The translations under genes and the position numbers were made by a program. From Pseudomonas simiae (GTDB taxonomy: Bacteria > Pseudomonadota > Gammaproteobacteria > Pseudomonadales > Pseudomonadaceae): a DNA stretch of 64,000 nt. The notes under the pieces are model-generated. The model was not told where the DNA came from, ran no database searches, and saw only the letters and a list, made by a program, of their open reading frames with translations. The DNA lies in NCBI RefSeq assembly GCF_900111895.1, contig NZ_FOKB01000002.1:372001-436000 (forward strand), read 5' to 3'. Positions 57,379-64,000 of the stretch are shown piece by piece (positions within the stretch are counted from its first letter, which is position 1; every line of letters starts with the position of its first letter).

Positions 57379-59796
57379 TTATTCCGGCAGTTTGAACGCC
57401 ATCACGTAGTCACCCTGTTTGGTGCCCAGGGAGCCGTGACCGCCGGCCATGACCAGCACGTACTGCTTGCCGTCTTTACCGGTGTAGGTCATCGGCGTGG
57501 TTTGCGCGCCTGCTGGCAGGCGGCCTTCCCACAGTTGCTTGCCGTTTTTCACATCATAGGCACGCAGGTACTGGTCGAGGGTACCGCTGAGGAACGCAAC
57601 ACCACCGGCGGTGGTGAAGGTGCCGCCCAGGCTAGGTACGCCCATGGTCAACGGAATTGGAACCGGCGCGCTGTCACGCACGGTGCCGTTCTTGTGCATC
57701 CAGATGGTCTTGTGGGTGGTCAGGTCGACCGCCGCTACATAACCCCATGCCGGCGCCTGGCACGGCAGGCCCATTGGCGACAACATGGCTTCGAGGATCA
57801 CACCGTATGGCGCGCCTTTGTTTGGCTGCACGCCTTCGGTTTCGCTGACGCGTGGGCCTTGCTTGGCGATGTCGGCGGCCGGGATCAGCTTGGATTTGAA
57901 CGCCATGTAGCTTGGGTTCACGAAGGCGATCTGGCGCACCGGGTCGACGGAAATGCCACCCCAGTCGAACACGCCGAAGTTGCCTGGGTAAACGATCGAA
58001 CCTTGCAGCGAAGGCGGCGTGAAAGCACCGTCGTAACGCATGGATTTGAAATCAATCCGGCACAGCAGTTGGTCGAACGGTGTCACGCCCCACATGTCAC
58101 GCTCTTTGAGCGGCGGTGGCATGAAGTTCAGGTCGGACTTCGGTTGGGTCGGGGAGGTGCGGTCGCCCGCCACTGCGCCTTGCGGTACCGCCACTTCGTG
58201 GATCGGCACGACCGGTTGGCCGGTGGCGCGGTCCAGCACGTAGATGCTGCCTTGTTTGGTCGACGCCATCACTGCCTGCTTCACGCCGGCTTCGGTCTTG
58301 ATGTCGATCAGCGAAGGCTGGCCGCCCACGTCCATGTCCCACAGGTCGTGGTGAGTGAACTGGAAGGTCCACTTCACGTGGCCAGTGTCGATGTCCAGGG
58401 CGGTGAGGCCGGCAGCGTATTTCTCGGAATCGTCGGTACGGTCGCCGCCGTATTGGTCGGGCATCTGGTTGCCCATCGGCAGGTAGAGCATGCCGAGTTT
58501 TTCATCCACGGCGAACATGGACCACATGTTCGGCGAGTTGCGGGTGTAGGTCTTGCCTTCGGCCAACGGGGTGGTGTCGTCCGGGTTGCCGCTGTCCCAG
58601 TTCCACACCAATTTGCCGGTGTGCACGTCGAACGCACGGATCACGCCGCTCGGCTCGTCGGTGGAGACGTTATCGGTCACGTGACCGCCGATCACGACCA
58701 GGTTCTTGGTCACGGCCGGTGGCGAGGTGGAGTAGTAACCGCCTGGGGCGAAGCCCCCGATGTTCGCGCGCAGGTCGACTTGGCCTTTGTCGCCGAAGTC
58801 TTCGCACATCTTGCCGGTGTCGGCGTTGAGGGCGATCAAGCGGGTGTCGGCCGTCGGTACAAAGATGCGTTTCGGGCAGGCATTCGGTGCGGCAGACGGG
58901 CTGGCGCTACCGGTTGGGCTCTGCTCGGAAGCGTAGGCGGCGTCATCGTGGTACGACACGCCACGGCAAGTCATGTGCGCCCAACCCTTGAAGTTCTCGG
59001 CACCCATGCTGCTGATCTTCGGATCGAAGCGCCAGATTTCCTTGCCGGTGTCCGGGTCCAGGGCAATCACTTGGCTGTGTGGCGTGCACACGTAGAGCAT
59101 GCCGTTGACTTTCAGCGGGGTGTTTTCCGCGGTGGTTTCGCCTGGATCGTTCGGGCCAGGGATGTCACCGGTGCGATACGTCCACGCCGGCACCAGCTTG
59201 TGGGCGTTTTCCGGGGTGATCTGCGCCAGTGGCGAGTAGCGATCGCCGTAGGCCGAACGGCCGTAGGAGTTCCAGTCACCCTCAGCCTGGGACGGCGCAG
59301 CACTGGCCATGCCAGGTACTGCGTCGCGGTCCAGTTGGCCGGTCTTGACCATTTCACCTGGGTTGGTGAATTGGCTGGCCAGGGCGGTAGCACCTGCCAG
59401 CACCACGGCCACACTCAGTGCGCCAGTGCCCAGCGGGGCCGGTTGGCCACGCAGCAACGGACGGCGAAACCACGGAAGCAGCATGACGATGCCCAGGGCG
59501 AACAGCAGCGCCAGGCGCGGCACCAACTGCCACCAATCCAGGCCGACTTCCCACAAGGCCCATACGGTGCTGGCGAACAGCACCAGTGCATACAGGCCCA
59601 GTGCAGCGCGGCGGGTGGCCAGCAGCAGGACGCCGGTCAGGGTGATGCCGATACCCGCCAGCAGGTAGTACAGCGACCCTCCAAGCATCGTCAGCTTGAT
59701 ACCCCCGGCCAACAAGGCCAGGCCCATGATCAGCAGCAAGACGCCTAGCAACCTGGGCAGCAGGCGGCTTGGGCTTGAAGCACCATCAGTGCTCAT
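57379..59796 (-). CDS. gcd: Membrane-bound PQQ glucose dehydrogenase
   Basis: This 805-residue quinoprotein oxidises glucose to gluconolactone in the periplasm and passes electrons to ubiquinone. Five N-terminal helices (about 10-150) precede the eight-bladed PQQ domain. Visible marks are GDWNSYGRSAYGDRYSPLAQ, AWTYRTGDIPGPNDPGE, VAGDRTSPTQPKSDLNFMPP (the catalytic Asp region) and a tryptophan-docking motif at the end. The product gluconate supports acid release and phosphate solubilisation. PQQ is made elsewhere. A Cra/FruR-like operator (60011-60022) is 215 bases upstream. Confidence 0.95.
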   Translation of the reverse strand: MSTDGASSPSRLLPRLLGVLLLIMGLALLAGGIKLTMLGGSLYYLLAGIGITLTGVLLLATRRAALGLYALVLFASTVWALWEVGLDWWQLVPRLALLFALGIVMLLPWFRRPLLRGQPAPLGTGALSVAVVLAGATALASQFTNPGEMVKTGQLDRDAVPGMASAAPSQAEGDWNSYGRSAYGDRYSPLAQITPENAHKLVPAWTYRTGDIPGPNDPGETTAENTPLKVNGMLYVCTPHSQVIALDPDTGKEIWRFDPKISSMGAENFKGWAHMTCRGVSYHDDAAYASEQSPTGSASPSAAPNACPKRIFVPTADTRLIALNADTGKMCEDFGDKGQVDLRANIGGFAPGGYYSTSPPAVTKNLVVIGGHVTDNVSTDEPSGVIRAFDVHTGKLVWNWDSGNPDDTTPLAEGKTYTRNSPNMWSMFAVDEKLGMLYLPMGNQMPDQYGGDRTDDSEKYAAGLTALDIDTGHVKWTFQFTHHDLWDMDVGGQPSLIDIKTEAGVKQAVMASTKQGSIYVLDRATGQPVVPIHEVAVPQGAVAGDRTSPTQPKSDLNFMPPPLKERDMWGVTPFDQLLCRIDFKSMRYDGAFTPPSLQGSIVYPGNFGVFDWGGISVDPVRQIAFVNPSYMAFKSKLIPAADIAKQGPRVSETEGVQPNKGAPYGVILEAMLSPMGLPCQAPAWGYVAAVDLTTHKTIWMHKNGTVRDSAPVPIPLTMGVPSLGGTFTTAGGVAFLSGTLDQYLRAYDVKNGKQLWEGRLPAGAQTTPMTYTGKDGKQYVLVMAGGHGSLGTKQGDYVMAFKLPE

Positions 59797-60010
59797 AGTG
59801 TGTTTCTCCGTGACGTTGGAATTATGTATCCCCGTGTTTCTTCACTGTAGATGACGATTCGACACGGGCTTGGTTCAGCGTTAATTCGGTTTTTCTGGGG
59901 ATAAGTAGGGTTATCCACAGGCGGGCGATTTATCCTCAGGCGCAGGTCTGGGTAAGACAGCGCTGTCTTGATAGGCGGTTTGAAGCAGCAAGATGGGGTC
60001 GACCGGGAGG

Positions 60011-60022
60011 TGAAACGTTTCA
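60011..60022. promoter_or_regulatory. Cra/FruR-like operator upstream of gcd
   Basis: TGAAACGTTTCA is a perfect palindrome of the LacI-family type and differs by one base from the FruR operator reported for P. putida (TTAAACGTTTCA). It lies 215 bases from the gcd start, in non-coding DNA. A PtxS-like regulator would prefer a 14-base form, so Cra is the closer match. Confidence 0.55.
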
Positions 60023-60130
60023 GATTATTGCGGGCAAGGATAAAGGGAGTTTTCTTGGAGAGAAAGGACGAATCGCGATATGCATCATTTCTGAATTGGT
60101 AACAGTGACCAAGTGTCGCTGCAAAACCAA

Positions 60131-60158
60131 TGTGGGAGCGAGCACGCCCGCTCCCACA
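60131..60158. repeat. Single REP hairpin
   Basis: TGTGGGAGCG and CGCTCCCACA pair across AGCACGCC. It lies 18 bases after the 3' end of the ZnuD-like gene and may terminate it. Confidence 0.8.
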
Positions 60159-60176
60159 GGGGGCATAGGGTGTGAG

Positions 60177-62195
60177 TTAGAACGTGGTGCGAATGCCGAA
60201 CTGCACGCTTCGACCCGGTGCCGGCGCAATATCGCGCAGGATCGAACTGGCATAGCGCACAGTTTGATTGGTCAAGTTTTCACCGTTCACAAACGCCAGC
60301 CACTGGCTGCCACCGACATTGAAGCGATAACCCGCGCTTGCCCCCAACGTGGTGTAGCCATCGGTGCCGCTCTCGTTATCCGGCACACGGCCCTGGCCTG
60401 CGGCATGTTCCACGTCGATGCGCGCCTGCCAGCGGTCCAGTTCCCACAGCAAACCGCTGTTCAAGCGCAGCGGTGCAATACGCGGCAGGGCTTCGCCGGT
60501 GTCCAGGTTGGTGGCGCGGGTGTAGTCGCCCGACAGTTCCAGTGCGAACTTGCCGTAGGCGCTTTCGCCAAGTTTCCAGTGATCCTGGGCTTCGAAGCCA
60601 GCGAAACGGGCGCGCACGCCGGAGTATGTGTACTCGGGGATGCCGCCAGCGTCTTCTTCGCCTTCATCGTTCAGCGTGCGACCGCTGCCCAGCAGGCCGA
60701 TGTAGTTGGAGAAGCGGCTGTAGAACATGCCGAAGCTGCCCTTGTGAGTGCCATTGTCAAAGCGCAGCGCCAGGTCGCTGGACACGGCTTTTTCTTTCTT
60801 GAGGTTGGCATCGCCCAACTCGTAGGTGCCGGTGGCGACGTGGGCGCCATTGGCATACAGCTCGTAGAACGTCGGTGCGCGTTCGGTGTAGCCCAGGGTT
60901 GCGGCCAGGGACCAAACCGGCGTGAGGGTGTAGACCGCACCGGAAGACAGGCTGCCGGCGGTGAAATCGTTGGATTTATCGGCACCGGCAAAACGTGCGT
61001 TGCCCTTGGCATCCGGGTCGACGTTGGTGTGTTCCAGGCGTCCGCCGAGGCTGAGTTTCAGGCGTTCAGTGGCCTGCATTTCTTCGAGGATGAACAGCGC
61101 GCCGGCATTGGTGTTGGTCTGCGGGACAAAGGCTTCTTCACCCAGGGCCGAGAACTCGTTGCGGGTCACTTGCGCGCCGACCACACCGTCGAACGGACCA
61201 ATGGGTTGGTGGCGTGCTTCGACGCGTGCTTCATAGCCTTTGTTCTTGAAGATCGTACCGGTTTCGCCGCCTTCGATTTCGCGGTGTTCGTAGTCGGTGT
61301 AGCCGGCGTCGAGTTTTACCGAGGTAAATGGGCCTTGCAAGTTGCGGATTTCCGACGCGAAGGCGTAATGATCCTGCTTCATGCGGATGCGTACGTCCTG
61401 CTCGGCCGGGGAGCCATAGTTCGCGTCGTAATTGCTGTAGGACAAACCAGCATAGCCGTCGTCCCAGGTGTAGGAACCGCCCACGGCACCGCCATCCTGG
61501 CGTCCGTCGCTGTTGCCCAGGCGACCGTTTTTGCCGGGGGCGTCTTCGGTTTCCGGGGCGTGACGGCTGCGTGCCTGGCCGGGGATTTTCAGGTCGTTGA
61601 AGGCCCGCGCATTGGCATCCAGGTGTAAGGCGAACGTACCGTTGCCGGCTTCCAATTTGCCCGCGCTGCTGCGGGTGGTGTCGGCGCCGCCGTAGCGCAG
61701 TTCACCGGCACCGTGGATGCCTTCGATGGCCTCGGTAGGGATGCGGTTGTCGAAGGTATTGACCACGCCGCCGATGGCGCTGCCGCCATACAACAACGCG
61801 GCCGGCCCGCGCACGATTTCGATGCGGTCGACGTTGACCGGGTCCAGCGGCACTGCGTGATCGTAGGACAGCGACGAGGCATCCAGCGCGCCCACGCCGT
61901 TGCGCAGGATGCGAATGCGGTCGCCATCCTGGCCACGGATGATGGGGCGGCTGGCACCGGGGCCAAAGTACGACGATGAAACACCCGGCTGCTTATTCAG
62001 GGTTTCACCAAGGCTGCCTTTTTGTTGCAGGGTCAGGTCATCGCCCTCCAGTACCGTGGTCGGCGAGGCGAGTTGTTCGCTGCCCAGCGGGTTGCCGGTA
62101 ATGACTTGGGGTTGCAGCTCCAGGGCGTGGGCTTCGGAGCAGATCAGCAGGGCGGCGGCAAGCGGGGACAAGCGCCATACAGAAGAGAAGGGCAT
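60177..62195 (-). CDS. ZnuD-like TonB-dependent outer-membrane receptor
   Basis: This 672-residue receptor has a signal peptide (RLSPLAAALLICSEAHAL), a plug (about 30-155) with SLGETLNKQPGVSSSYFGPG, ASRPIIRGQDGDRIRILRNG and VDRIEIVRGPAALLYGGSAI, and a 22-strand barrel ending in TTF. The plug and the His/Asp-rich extracellular loops (HAPETEDAPGKNGRLGNSD) resemble ZnuD, the zinc receptor. ATG 62195 is preferred, as AAGGA is well spaced to it. A Zur-type box (62240-62252) lies 45 bases upstream. Zinc is the likely cargo, inferred. Confidence 0.87.
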   Translation of the reverse strand: MPFSSVWRLSPLAAALLICSEAHALELQPQVITGNPLGSEQLASPTTVLEGDDLTLQQKGSLGETLNKQPGVSSSYFGPGASRPIIRGQDGDRIRILRNGVGALDASSLSYDHAVPLDPVNVDRIEIVRGPAALLYGGSAIGGVVNTFDNRIPTEAIEGIHGAGELRYGGADTTRSSAGKLEAGNGTFALHLDANARAFNDLKIPGQARSRHAPETEDAPGKNGRLGNSDGRQDGGAVGGSYTWDDGYAGLSYSNYDANYGSPAEQDVRIRMKQDHYAFASEIRNLQGPFTSVKLDAGYTDYEHREIEGGETGTIFKNKGYEARVEARHQPIGPFDGVVGAQVTRNEFSALGEEAFVPQTNTNAGALFILEEMQATERLKLSLGGRLEHTNVDPDAKGNARFAGADKSNDFTAGSLSSGAVYTLTPVWSLAATLGYTERAPTFYELYANGAHVATGTYELGDANLKKEKAVSSDLALRFDNGTHKGSFGMFYSRFSNYIGLLGSGRTLNDEGEEDAGGIPEYTYSGVRARFAGFEAQDHWKLGESAYGKFALELSGDYTRATNLDTGEALPRIAPLRLNSGLLWELDRWQARIDVEHAAGQGRVPDNESGTDGYTTLGASAGYRFNVGGSQWLAFVNGENLTNQTVRYASSILRDIAPAPGRSVQFGIRTTF

Positions 62196-62239
62196 CAAAC
62201 ACATTCCTTGGCAAAACGACTAAAGATCTGAAATTCATG

Positions 62240-62252
62240 GTTACAATATAAC
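62240..62252. promoter_or_regulatory. Zur box upstream of the ZnuD-like gene
   Basis: GTTACAATATAAC matches the core of the Zur operator (GTTATAATATAAC) at 12 of 13 positions. It lies 45 bases upstream of the receptor start, where a zinc-loaded repressor would block transcription. Confidence 0.78.
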
Positions 62253-62335
62253 ATTACTTTTTAACTGAGAACGGGAACTTTTTTGTTCGTGCTAAAGTGA
62301 CCGGCTGTATTTCTACTTACTGCAAAAGGCCCGGC

Positions 62336-62569
62336 ATGACCGCGACAAGCAACGACCCACTCCACGGCGTGACCCTGCAACACGTCCTCACCACCCTGGT
62401 GGAACATTACGAATGGAGCGGTCTGGCCGAACGCATTGATGTGCGCTGTTTCAAGAGCGACCCCAGCATCAAGTCGAGCCTCACGTTCCTGCGCAAGACC
62501 CCTTGGGCGCGGGAGAAAGTCGAAGGCCTCTACGTAAAACTGATGCGCACCAAACGTCCGCTGGACTGA
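62336..62569 (+). CDS. VF530-family small protein
   Basis: This 77-residue protein begins [20 protein letters not shown], then has [40 protein letters not shown] and a C terminus ending [10 protein letters not shown], the pattern of the VF530/DUF2132 family, a putative DNA-binding fold. Function is unknown. The start ATG 62336 is chosen because homology begins there. The membrane protein gene follows 4 bases after its stop, so the two are probably co-transcribed. Confidence 0.82.
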   Translation: MTATSNDPLHGVTLQHVLTTLVEHYEWSGLAERIDVRCFKSDPSIKSSLTFLRKTPWAREKVEGLYVKLMRTKRPLD

Positions 62570-62573
62570 ACCT

Positions 62574-63197
62574 ATGAAGCGCTGTGTAGCGGCGGCCGCC
62601 TTGGCCGGTTGGGTGGGGCTGGCGATTCAGCAGTACCTGATTTTCCATTCGCGCTGGTCGACAGGCGCCAGTCTGTTGGGCGGGCTGGTCAACTTCTTCA
62701 GCTTCTTTACGGTGCTGACCAACACCCTGGTGGCGGTGGTGCTGAGTTATGCCGTGGTTCATCGTGATTCAGCGGTGAAGCGGTATTTTCTGGCGCCCGG
62801 GGTCAGCAGCGCGATTGCCGTCAACATTGTGCTGGTGAGCCTGGCCTATAACGTGTTGCTACGGCATTTGTGGCAGCCCGAGGGGTTCCAGTTCATCGCC
62901 GACGAATTGCTTCACGACGTGATGCCGCTGCTGTTTGTCGTCTACTGGTGGCGCTGCGTGCCCAAGGGCGCCTTGCGGTTCAAGCACATTGGCCTGTGGG
63001 TGTTGTACCCGCTGGCGTACTTCGCCTATGTGTTGCTGCGCGGGGATTTGCTCGGGCAGTACCAGTACCCGTTCATCGACGTCGGTACCCTTGGTTATCC
63101 ACAGGTGTTTGTGAATGCCGGGGGGATTTTGACGGGGTTTGTGCTGATCGCGTTGGCGGTGGTGGGCTTGGACAAATGGCTCACGCGGGCACAGTAA
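62574..63197 (+). CDS. Pr6Pr-family membrane protein
   Basis: This 207-residue protein has six predicted helices and the family motif FFSFFTVLTNTLVAVVLSYA (about 39-58), YNVLLRHLWQPEG (about 84-96), DELLHDVMPLLFVVYWW (about 104-120) and YPFIDVGTLGYPQVFVNAGG. Pr6Pr proteins have no firm biochemical role. The start ATG 62574 is 4 bases after the VF530 stop. A GC-rich stem follows 5 bases after its own stop. Confidence 0.82.
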   Translation: MKRCVAAAALAGWVGLAIQQYLIFHSRWSTGASLLGGLVNFFSFFTVLTNTLVAVVLSYAVVHRDSAVKRYFLAPGVSSAIAVNIVLVSLAYNVLLRHLWQPEGFQFIADELLHDVMPLLFVVYWWRCVPKGALRFKHIGLWVLYPLAYFAYVLLRGDLLGQYQYPFIDVGTLGYPQVFVNAGGILTGFVLIALAVVGLDKWLTRAQ

Positions 63198-63887
63198 AAA
63201 AGCGCGGGCTTGCCCGCGATCACGCCTGCCCGAACACCTTCCCTCTCAAACCTCTGCACCCCTAAGTCTCCACCCGCCGTATGCGCCGCCGCTGACAGCT
63301 CTCTGCGCGTCGCTCGCCCCTGGCTTGGTTTCCATCGTGACGAAGGTATACAGCGCACCGCGCGGCAACGGATGGACGCTGAATCAGCGTCTGGTCGCAC
63401 GAAACCGATAACTAACTCGCCGAGGCACAATCGGCTGCCTCTACACGCTCGTGTCTTAATTAGTTAGTGGGTTTGGCCCGGTAGAGGCTGTTATTTTTCT
63501 ACGCTTGTAATCCCGTTCTTACATACCTGTTTGTAGTTGATGGATGCTCATTAACTTGCATGTAGTCTGTTTCTTACGGATGGTTTTAAAGTTTTGGCAA
63601 GTTGCCATTATTTTCCTATGTGTCTGCGTGTAACAAAGCTACGCACGTTTGCGAATCGGACGGCTTACTTCTTAATGGCGACGGGGGAAACTTGCGCTGC
63701 TTCGAACAACATCCTGATTAAGCAATGCAAATAGTTGGAAAAGCCGTTTTACGCACAATCGCGTGATCCAAACTTTTACCGAGATAAATCAGGCGCTACA
63801 CCCTGTTCGTCGCTCGCTTAGTAAGTCCTGTAGCACTGTTGTTGCAGGGGGTCTTAATGAAAATTATTAATGTGTGAGTACTGGAAA
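63198..63887. other. Long intergenic region upstream of the fimbrial gene
   Basis: This 690-base gap shows no gene I can support. It opens with a stem CGCGGGC-TT-GCCCGCG (63203-63218), a likely terminator. From about 63460 the base composition is much more A/T-rich than the flanking genes, as expected for a fimbrial promoter region. A frame at 63210-63467 has no recognised similarity. Confidence 0.65.
63203..63218 (+). terminator. GC-rich stem after the Pr6Pr-family gene
   Basis: CGCGGGC and GCCCGCG pair around TT. A-run precedes it, but no T-run follows, so termination is only possible. Confidence 0.45.
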
Positions 63888-64000
63888 ATGAAAAGCAAAA
63901 TGAAAACTGCACTGTTGTCTGTCGGGCTGTTGCTGGGTTCGGCGTCCATGGTTCATGCGGCGGATGGAACGGTTACGTTTATCGGGTCGGTCCACTCGGG
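63888..64000 (+). CDS. Type 1 fimbrial major subunit, N-terminal part only
   Basis: The visible 37 residues begin MKSKMKTALLSVGLLLGSAS, then MVHAADGTVTFIGSVHS: a signal peptide cleaved after AxA (VHA/AD) followed by the G-T-V-x-F-x-G strand that starts chaperone-usher pilins. The gene runs off the right edge. GGAAA lies before the ATG, and an internal ATG at 63900 is an alternative start. Chaperone and usher genes would be expected beyond the window. Confidence 0.8.
   Translation, partial: MKSKMKTALLSVGLLLGSASMVHAADGTVTFIGSVHS

Larger units (their letters stand above)
59797..60176. other. Intergenic region upstream of gcd
   Basis: These 380 bases hold no gene. They contain the gcd promoter side, a 12-base perfect palindrome (60011-60022) and a single REP hairpin (60131-60158). 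TTATCCACA at 59933-59941 resembles a DnaA box but occurs elsewhere in the window and is probably chance. Confidence 0.7.

Noticed and set aside
57436..59748. Long open frame antisense to gcd (770 codons)
   Set aside because: Same cause: antisense of a clear PQQ dehydrogenase gene, with no recognisable domain and no ribosome site.
59933..59941. TTATCCACA as a DnaA box and possible origin
   Set aside because: A single full match; the same word occurs at about 10819 and 63095 within genes, and there is no cluster or dnaA/dnaN/gidA context.
63210..63467. 85-codon frame after the Pr6Pr gene, and a 111-codon frame on the other strand (63095-63430)
   Set aside because: No ribosome site with good spacing, no recognised similarity, and the two frames overlap each other on opposite strands.

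Overview
The window is a high-GC Pseudomonas chromosome segment, most like the P. fluorescens group. The basis is gene content and order (lptFG divergent from pepA-holC-valS; lepA-lepB-rnc-era-recO-pdxJ; icp next to an AsrA-type Lon protease), Pseudomonas-specific families (DUF3509, DUF3649, DUF3325), and many REP-type palindromes with the GTGGGAGC core. No rRNA, tRNA, CRISPR array, transposase or prophage was seen.

Layout. 1-7.2 kb: the tail of a GST/isomerase gene and an aromatic-acid MFS transporter, then a SirB1-type protein, a Leu/Glu-type dehydrogenase, an acetamidase/formamidase, a dienelactone hydrolase, a LexA-boxed yebG-like gene, psiE and a DUF3509 gene. 7.5-11.3 kb: serine uptake and deamination (sdaC-like, sdaA) with a divergent LysR regulator. 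11.5-19.8 kb: an HPF-family ribosome factor, then iron control. fecI-fecR-fecA diverges at one Fur box from a five-gene operon (DUF3649, PepSY reductase-like, DUF3325, a second ECF sigma and a second FecR). 19.8-44.8 kb is mostly housekeeping: yejK, hup, rlmF, valS, holC, pepA, lptFG, lepA, lepB, rnc, era, recO, pdxJ, a Tat-exported multicopper oxidase, tadA, cmoAB, a lysoplasmalogenase-like gene, icp and asrA.

44.9-54.1 kb is the most distinctive accessory region. A GntR-type regulator with two winged-helix domains is divergent from an apparent eight-gene operon: amidase, HpPgdA/imidase-like deacetylase, MFS transporter, two SDRs, a 97-residue Cys-containing protein, a CobW-type GTPase, and a solute-binding-protein homologue without a signal peptide. 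The regulator-operon gap holds two inverted copies of a 25-bp A/T-rich palindrome (22/25 identical), one just before the amidase start. I propose a cyclic imide (or related cyclic amide) catabolic island: the imidase-like enzyme opens the ring, the amidase removes the half-amide, and the CobW protein may supply metal.

54.1-64 kb: a 666-bp nested palindrome, an EAL phosphodiesterase with a degenerate GGDEF domain, membrane PQQ glucose dehydrogenase (gcd) with a Cra/FruR-like operator upstream, a ZnuD-like TonB receptor behind a Zur box, a VF530 protein, a Pr6Pr-family membrane protein, and the start of a fimbrial subunit gene at the right edge.
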